A program made the translations under genes and the position numbers. This document shows, piece by piece, positions 5,211 to 7,702 of a stretch of 7,702 bases of DNA. Position 1 is the first letter of the stretch; the number at the start of each line of letters is the position of its first letter. The notes beneath the pieces were generated by a model that ran no database searches, had not been told where the DNA came from, and saw only the letters and a list, made by a program, of their open reading frames with translations. The stretch is taken from NCBI GenBank assembly GCA_005883865.1, contig VBAO01000252.1, positions 1 to 7,702 of the forward strand, read 5' to 3'. Source of the DNA: Candidatus Segetimicrobium genomatis. GTDB lineage: Bacteria > Sysuimicrobiota > Sysuimicrobiia > Sysuimicrobiales > Segetimicrobiaceae.

Positions 5211-5495
5211 GCCCAGCTTCTCCAGGTCGATCTTGTCCCCGGCCGCGAGGGTGACGATCGCCTTCCGCAATGCCGGCTCGCGGTAATAGCGCTGCCCCCG
5301 GCGGCGCTGACGGCCGGGGATGGTGATGACGTTCACCTTCGTGACCCGGACCCGAAACAGGCGCTGGACGGCGTCCCGGATGACGGGCTTCGGCGAGGCG
5401 CGATCCACCTCGAACGTGTACTTGCCGAGCGTCGTCCCGCGCATGCTCTTCTCGGTCACGATCGGGCGCCGGATCACCGTCCGGGGGTCGTTCAT
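5208..5495 (-). CDS. rplW: 50S ribosomal protein L23 (uL23)
   Basis: The protein has 95 residues: MNDPRTVIRRPIVTEKSMRG, then GKYTFEVDRASPKPVIRDAVQRLFRVRVTKVN and RKAIVTLAAGDKIDLEKLG. L23 lies at the tunnel exit beside L29 and is the main docking point for trigger factor and SRP. The frame is open upstream to 5555, but the ATG at 5495 is chosen because the RxPIVTEKS core is normally about ten residues from the start, it makes an ATGA overlap with the rplD stop, and GGAGG lies 10 bases upstream. Nothing unusual is seen apart from an Arg-rich turn (GRQRRRGQR), which is expected for rRNA contact. Confidence 0.97.
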   Translation of the reverse strand: MNDPRTVIRRPIVTEKSMRGTTLGKYTFEVDRASPKPVIRDAVQRLFRVRVTKVNVITIPGRQRRRGQRYYREPALRKAIVTLAAGDKIDLEKLG

Positions 5496-6142
5496 GGGGC
5501 GAACGCCTCCGCGATCCGCGCGAGCGCGTCCTGGGTCACCAGCACCCGGTCGCACGCGAGGATGTCGTGGACGTTCAGCGCGGTGACCGGGAGCACCCGG
5601 AGGTGCGGCAGGTTCGCCGCCGATCGCGCGACCACCGGCTCCGGCGCGGCGATGATCAGGAGGACCGTGCCCCGCCCGGTGCGCGCGCCGCCGCCCTCGC
5701 CACGCCCGAGCTCCCGAATGAGACCGGCCAGGACCCGCGTCTTGGGCTGCTTGAGGTCGAGGCCGTTGAGCACGGCGAACCGCCCGTCGGCCGCCTTCGC
5801 CGCCAGCGCCGACCGGAGGGCCAGCCGTCGGACCTGCTTGGAGAGCCGGTAGGCGTACGAGCGGGGGTGGGGGCCGAAGGTAATCCCGCCGCCTCTGAAG
5901 AGCGGAGCGCCCCGCGAGCCGTGCCGGGCGCGGCCGGTCCCCTTCTGCCGGTACAGCTTCTTGGTGGTGCGGTTCACCAGCCCGCGGGTCAGGGTCGAGT
6001 GGGTCCCGCGGCGTCGGCCGGCGAGCTGCCAGAGCAGGGCTTCGTGGAGCACCGCCGTGTGGGGCTTCCGGTCGAGGGAGGGGGGCAACGCCACCTCCCC
6101 GACCCGCTTCCCCTCGATGTCGTAGACCCCCACGGTGCTCAT
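5492..6142 (-). CDS. rplD: 50S ribosomal protein L4 (uL4)
   Basis: The 216-residue protein begins MSTVGVYDIEGKRVGEVALPPS. Its long loop, LVNRTTKKLYRQKGTGRARHG then SRGAPLFRGGGITFGPHPRSY (about 55-96), reaches into the exit tunnel opposite L22. The C-terminal Rossmann-like domain runs from about 105 (RRLALRSALAAKA) to NVHDILACDRVLVTQDALARI. In E. coli L4 also represses the S10 operon through its leader RNA; no leader is visible here because tuf directly precedes rpsJ, so that control cannot be shown. The ATG at 6142 overlaps the rplC stop (ATGA), and the stop overlaps the rplW ATG. A Gly/Arg-rich insert (GRGEGGGARTGRG, about 146-158) lengthens one loop. Confidence 0.97.
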   Translation of the reverse strand: MSTVGVYDIEGKRVGEVALPPSLDRKPHTAVLHEALLWQLAGRRRGTHSTLTRGLVNRTTKKLYRQKGTGRARHGSRGAPLFRGGGITFGPHPRSYAYRLSKQVRRLALRSALAAKAADGRFAVLNGLDLKQPKTRVLAGLIRELGRGEGGGARTGRGTVLLIIAAPEPVVARSAANLPHLRVLPVTALNVHDILACDRVLVTQDALARIAEAFAP

Positions 6143-6771
6143 GCGCGCGCCGCTCCCGTTTTCCGAATCATCACGAGGCTGCCGCGGGGCCCCGGCACGG
6201 CACCCCGGACCACCAGCAGATTCCGCTCGGGGTCCACCGACACGACGCGCAGGCGCCGGACGGTCGTCCGGGTGCCTCCCAGCCGTCCGGGCATGCGCTT
6301 GCCCTTCATCACCCGGGCGACGTTGCTCTGCCCGACGCTCCCGATCGCGCGGTGCATCAGGCTGTTCCCGTGCGAGGTGCGCTGGGCGTCGAAGTTGTGG
6401 CGCTTGATCCCCCCCGAGAACCCTTTGCCTTTGGTGATCCCCACGACGTCCACCCGGTCGCCGCTGGCGAAGACCCCGGCCGTGACCGACTGTCCGACCT
6501 CGAATTGCTCCCCCTGGGCCAGCGGCACCTCGCGGATCACGCGGTGCGGCCGCACCCCCCGGCGGGCGAACACGCCCCGGAGGGGTTTGGGGAGCTTCGC
6601 CTCCGCCACCTCGTCGAACCCCAGCTGCACGGCCGCGTAGCCTTCGCGCGCGGGCGTCCGCACCCCCACGACGATGCAGGGGCCGGCCGCGACGACGGTG
6701 ACGGGGACGACGTTCCCCGCCTCGTCGAACACCTGGGTCATCCCGAGCTTCCTCCCCAGCAACGCAGCCAT
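6139..6771 (-). CDS. rplC: 50S ribosomal protein L3 (uL3)
   Basis: The protein (210 residues) begins MAALLGRKLGMTQVFDEAGNVVPVTVV. L3 is one of the two proteins that start large-subunit assembly, and its long loop reaches the peptidyl transferase centre. That loop (about 112-170) reads GITKGKGFSGGIKRHNFDAQ, then HGNSLMHRAIGSVGQSN and MKGKRMPGRLGG. Q148 aligns by eye with the Gln that PrmB methylates in E. coli. The ATG at 6771 is chosen because MAxLLGRKLGMTQ is the normal N terminus; AAGGAG lies about 12 bases upstream. A GTG at 6780 would add MPP and is closer to that site, so the start is not fully certain. The gap to rpsJ is 21 bases. Confidence 0.97.
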   Translation of the reverse strand: MAALLGRKLGMTQVFDEAGNVVPVTVVAAGPCIVVGVRTPAREGYAAVQLGFDEVAEAKLPKPLRGVFARRGVRPHRVIREVPLAQGEQFEVGQSVTAGVFASGDRVDVVGITKGKGFSGGIKRHNFDAQRTSHGNSLMHRAIGSVGQSNVARVMKGKRMPGRLGGTRTTVRRLRVVSVDPERNLLVVRGAVPGPRGSLVMIRKTGAARA

Positions 6772-6792
6772 CGGCGGCACGCTCTCCTTGGC

Positions 6793-7098
6793 CTACAACT
6801 TGATCTCGATATCGACGCCGGCCGGCAGATCGAGATGCATCAGGGCGTCCACGGTCTTGGGGGTCGGCTCGAGGATATCGATGAGGCGCTTATGAGTCCG
6901 GAGCTCGAAATGCTCCATGGATTCCTTGTCGATGTGGGGCGAGCGGATGACGCAGTAGATGTTGCGGTCGATCGGGAGCGGGACGGGACCCGAAATCCGC
7001 GCGCCTGTCCGCTTGACCGTGTCCACGATCTTCTCCGCGGACTGGTCGAGGACTTTGTGATCGTAGGCCTTCAGTTTGATCCTGATCTTCTGCGCCAT
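6793..7098 (-). CDS. rpsJ: 30S ribosomal protein S10 (uS10) / NusE
   Basis: The 101-residue protein begins MAQKIRIKLKAYDHKVLDQSAEKIV and contains GARISGPVPLPI, SPHIDKESMEHFELRTHKRLIDI and LMHLDLPAGVDIEIKL. S10 binds the head of 16S rRNA and, free in the cell, joins NusB, NusG and RNA polymerase in antitermination and transcription-translation coupling. Length and sequence are fully standard. The ATG at 7098 has GAGGAG about 6 bases upstream, in an 18-base gap after tuf. It heads the S10 block; no promoter or attenuator leader is visible, so transcription probably comes through from tuf. Confidence 0.98.
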   Translation of the reverse strand: MAQKIRIKLKAYDHKVLDQSAEKIVDTVKRTGARISGPVPLPIDRNIYCVIRSPHIDKESMEHFELRTHKRLIDILEPTPKTVDALMHLDLPAGVDIEIKL

Positions 7099-7116
7099 GC
7101 CCCGCTCCTCTGCGGC

Positions 7117-7702
7117 CTACTCAAGGATCTTCGCGACGACGCCGGCCCCGACCGTCCGCCCGCCCTCCCGCACCGCGAACCGCTGCCCTTCCTCCAGCGC
7201 GATCGGCGTGATCAGCGCCGCCTCCATCGTCACGTTGTCCCCCGGCATCACCATCTCCACCCCGTCCGGCAGCTTGATGTCCCCCGTCACGTCCGTCGTC
7301 CGAAAGTAAAACTGCGGCCGGTACCCCGTGAAAAACGGCGTGTGCCGGCCCCCCTCCTCCTTCGTCAGCACGTACACTTCCGCCTGAAACTTCGTGTGCG
7401 GCCGGATCGTCCCCGGCTTCGCCAGCACCATCCCCCGCTCCACCTCTTCCTTCTCCACCCCCCGCAGCAGCACCCCGATGTTGACCTCCCCCAGCGCCTC
7501 GTCCAGCATCTTCCGGAACATCTCGATCCCCGTCGCCACCGTCTTCTTCCCCTGCGCCCGCAACCCCACCAGCTCCACTTCCTCCCCCAGCTTCAGCCGC
7601 CCCCGCTCCACCCGCCCCGTCGCCACCGTCCCCCGCCCCGTGATCGTGAAGATGTCCTCCACGCTCATCAGAAACGGCTTGTCCACTTCCCGCACCGGCG
7701 TC
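7117..7702 (-). CDS. tuf: Elongation factor Tu, C-terminal part (domains 2 and 3), cut by the window edge
   Basis: The frame is open from the right edge to the TAG at 7117, giving about 195 residues from TPVREVDKPFLMSVEDIF onward. EF-Tu delivers aminoacyl-tRNA to the A site as a GTP complex. Seen here are all of domain 2 (FTITGRGTVATGRVERG, GIEMFRKMLDEALGEVNIGVLLRG) and domain 3 (KPGTIRPHTKFQAEVYVLTKEEGGRHTPFF, GYRPQFYFRTTDVTG, MVMPGDNV, FAVREGGRTVGAGVVAKILE); the GTPase domain lies outside the window. The GTG at 7695 is an internal codon, not a start. Codons end in G very often (GCG, GTG, GGG, CGG, ACG), more than in the neighbouring genes. It precedes rpsJ by 18 bases. Confidence 0.97.
   Translation of the reverse strand, partial: TPVREVDKPFLMSVEDIFTITGRGTVATGRVERGRLKLGEEVELVGLRAQGKKTVATGIEMFRKMLDEALGEVNIGVLLRGVEKEEVERGMVLAKPGTIRPHTKFQAEVYVLTKEEGGRHTPFFTGYRPQFYFRTTDVTGDIKLPDGVEMVMPGDNVTMEAALITPIALEEGQRFAVREGGRTVGAGVVAKILE

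Noticed and set aside
4190..5254. 354-codon open frame on the plus strand
   Set aside because: It is antisense to rplB and the start of rpsS; a mirror of a highly conserved gene with no convincing product.
6543..6556. 14-base perfect palindrome GGTGCGGCCGCACC
   Set aside because: It lies inside rplC on codons for G-V-R-P-H-R and has no loop, so it is poor as an RNA hairpin. It is likely chance in GC-rich DNA.
5567..6640. 357-codon open frame on the plus strand
   Set aside because: It is antisense to rplD and rplC, has no recognisable domain, and has the same composition-driven character.
7693..7695. GTG as a possible start of a short EF-Tu-like protein
   Set aside because: The codons upstream to the window edge (T-P) continue the EF-Tu sequence, so this is an internal Val of a gene cut by the window.

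Overview
The window is one co-directional block of translation genes, all on the minus strand. It is the classic S10-spc ribosomal protein cluster of a very GC-rich bacterium. In transcription order (right to left) it reads: 3' part of tuf, rpsJ, rplC, rplD, rplW, rplB, rpsS, rplV, rpsC, rplP, rpmC, rpsQ, rplN, rplX, rplE, rpsN, rpsH, 5' part of rplF. Both ends lie inside genes (tuf on the right, rplF on the left). No promoter, terminator, tRNA, mobile element or CRISPR array can be supported. The longest non-coding gap is 37 bases (between rplB and rpsS), so the block is probably one long read-through transcript.

Clues to the organism: strong G/C at third codon positions, GTG starts for several genes, a short zinc-binding S14 (CxxC...CxxC), and an L24 with a C-terminal four-cysteine zinc motif. 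tuf directly precedes rpsJ, as in a joined str-S10-spc arrangement. Together these fit a high-GC, Terrabacteria-like or deep-branching, perhaps uncultivated lineage. That placement is an inference, and the phylum cannot be named from this sequence alone.

How it works together: the S10 part (rpsJ to rpsQ) and spc part (rplN to rplF) encode early-binding 16S and 23S rRNA partners (L2, L3, L4, L22, L23, L24, S8, S17), the peptide exit tunnel (L4, L22, L23, L24, L29), the mRNA entry site (S3) and decoding-site/head proteins (S10, S14, S19). Tight packing, with five 4-base stop/start overlaps, a 1-base overlap and a 59-base overlap (rpsC/rplP), suggests translational coupling and balanced synthesis.

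The strongest anomaly is rpsH (S8). Its N-terminal part and C-terminal part are both well conserved but lie in different frames, and about 22-23 residues are missing between them. S8 is a core assembly protein, so a sequencing or assembly deletion is the most likely explanation; a true lesion with a second copy elsewhere is possible. Smaller oddities are a replaced Asp beside the conserved His of L2, an Ala/Pro tail on S19, a shifted L3 loop, a changed L5 motif, and an unusually G-ending codon style in tuf. I see no undescribed system here; this is an ordinary core region apart from those points.
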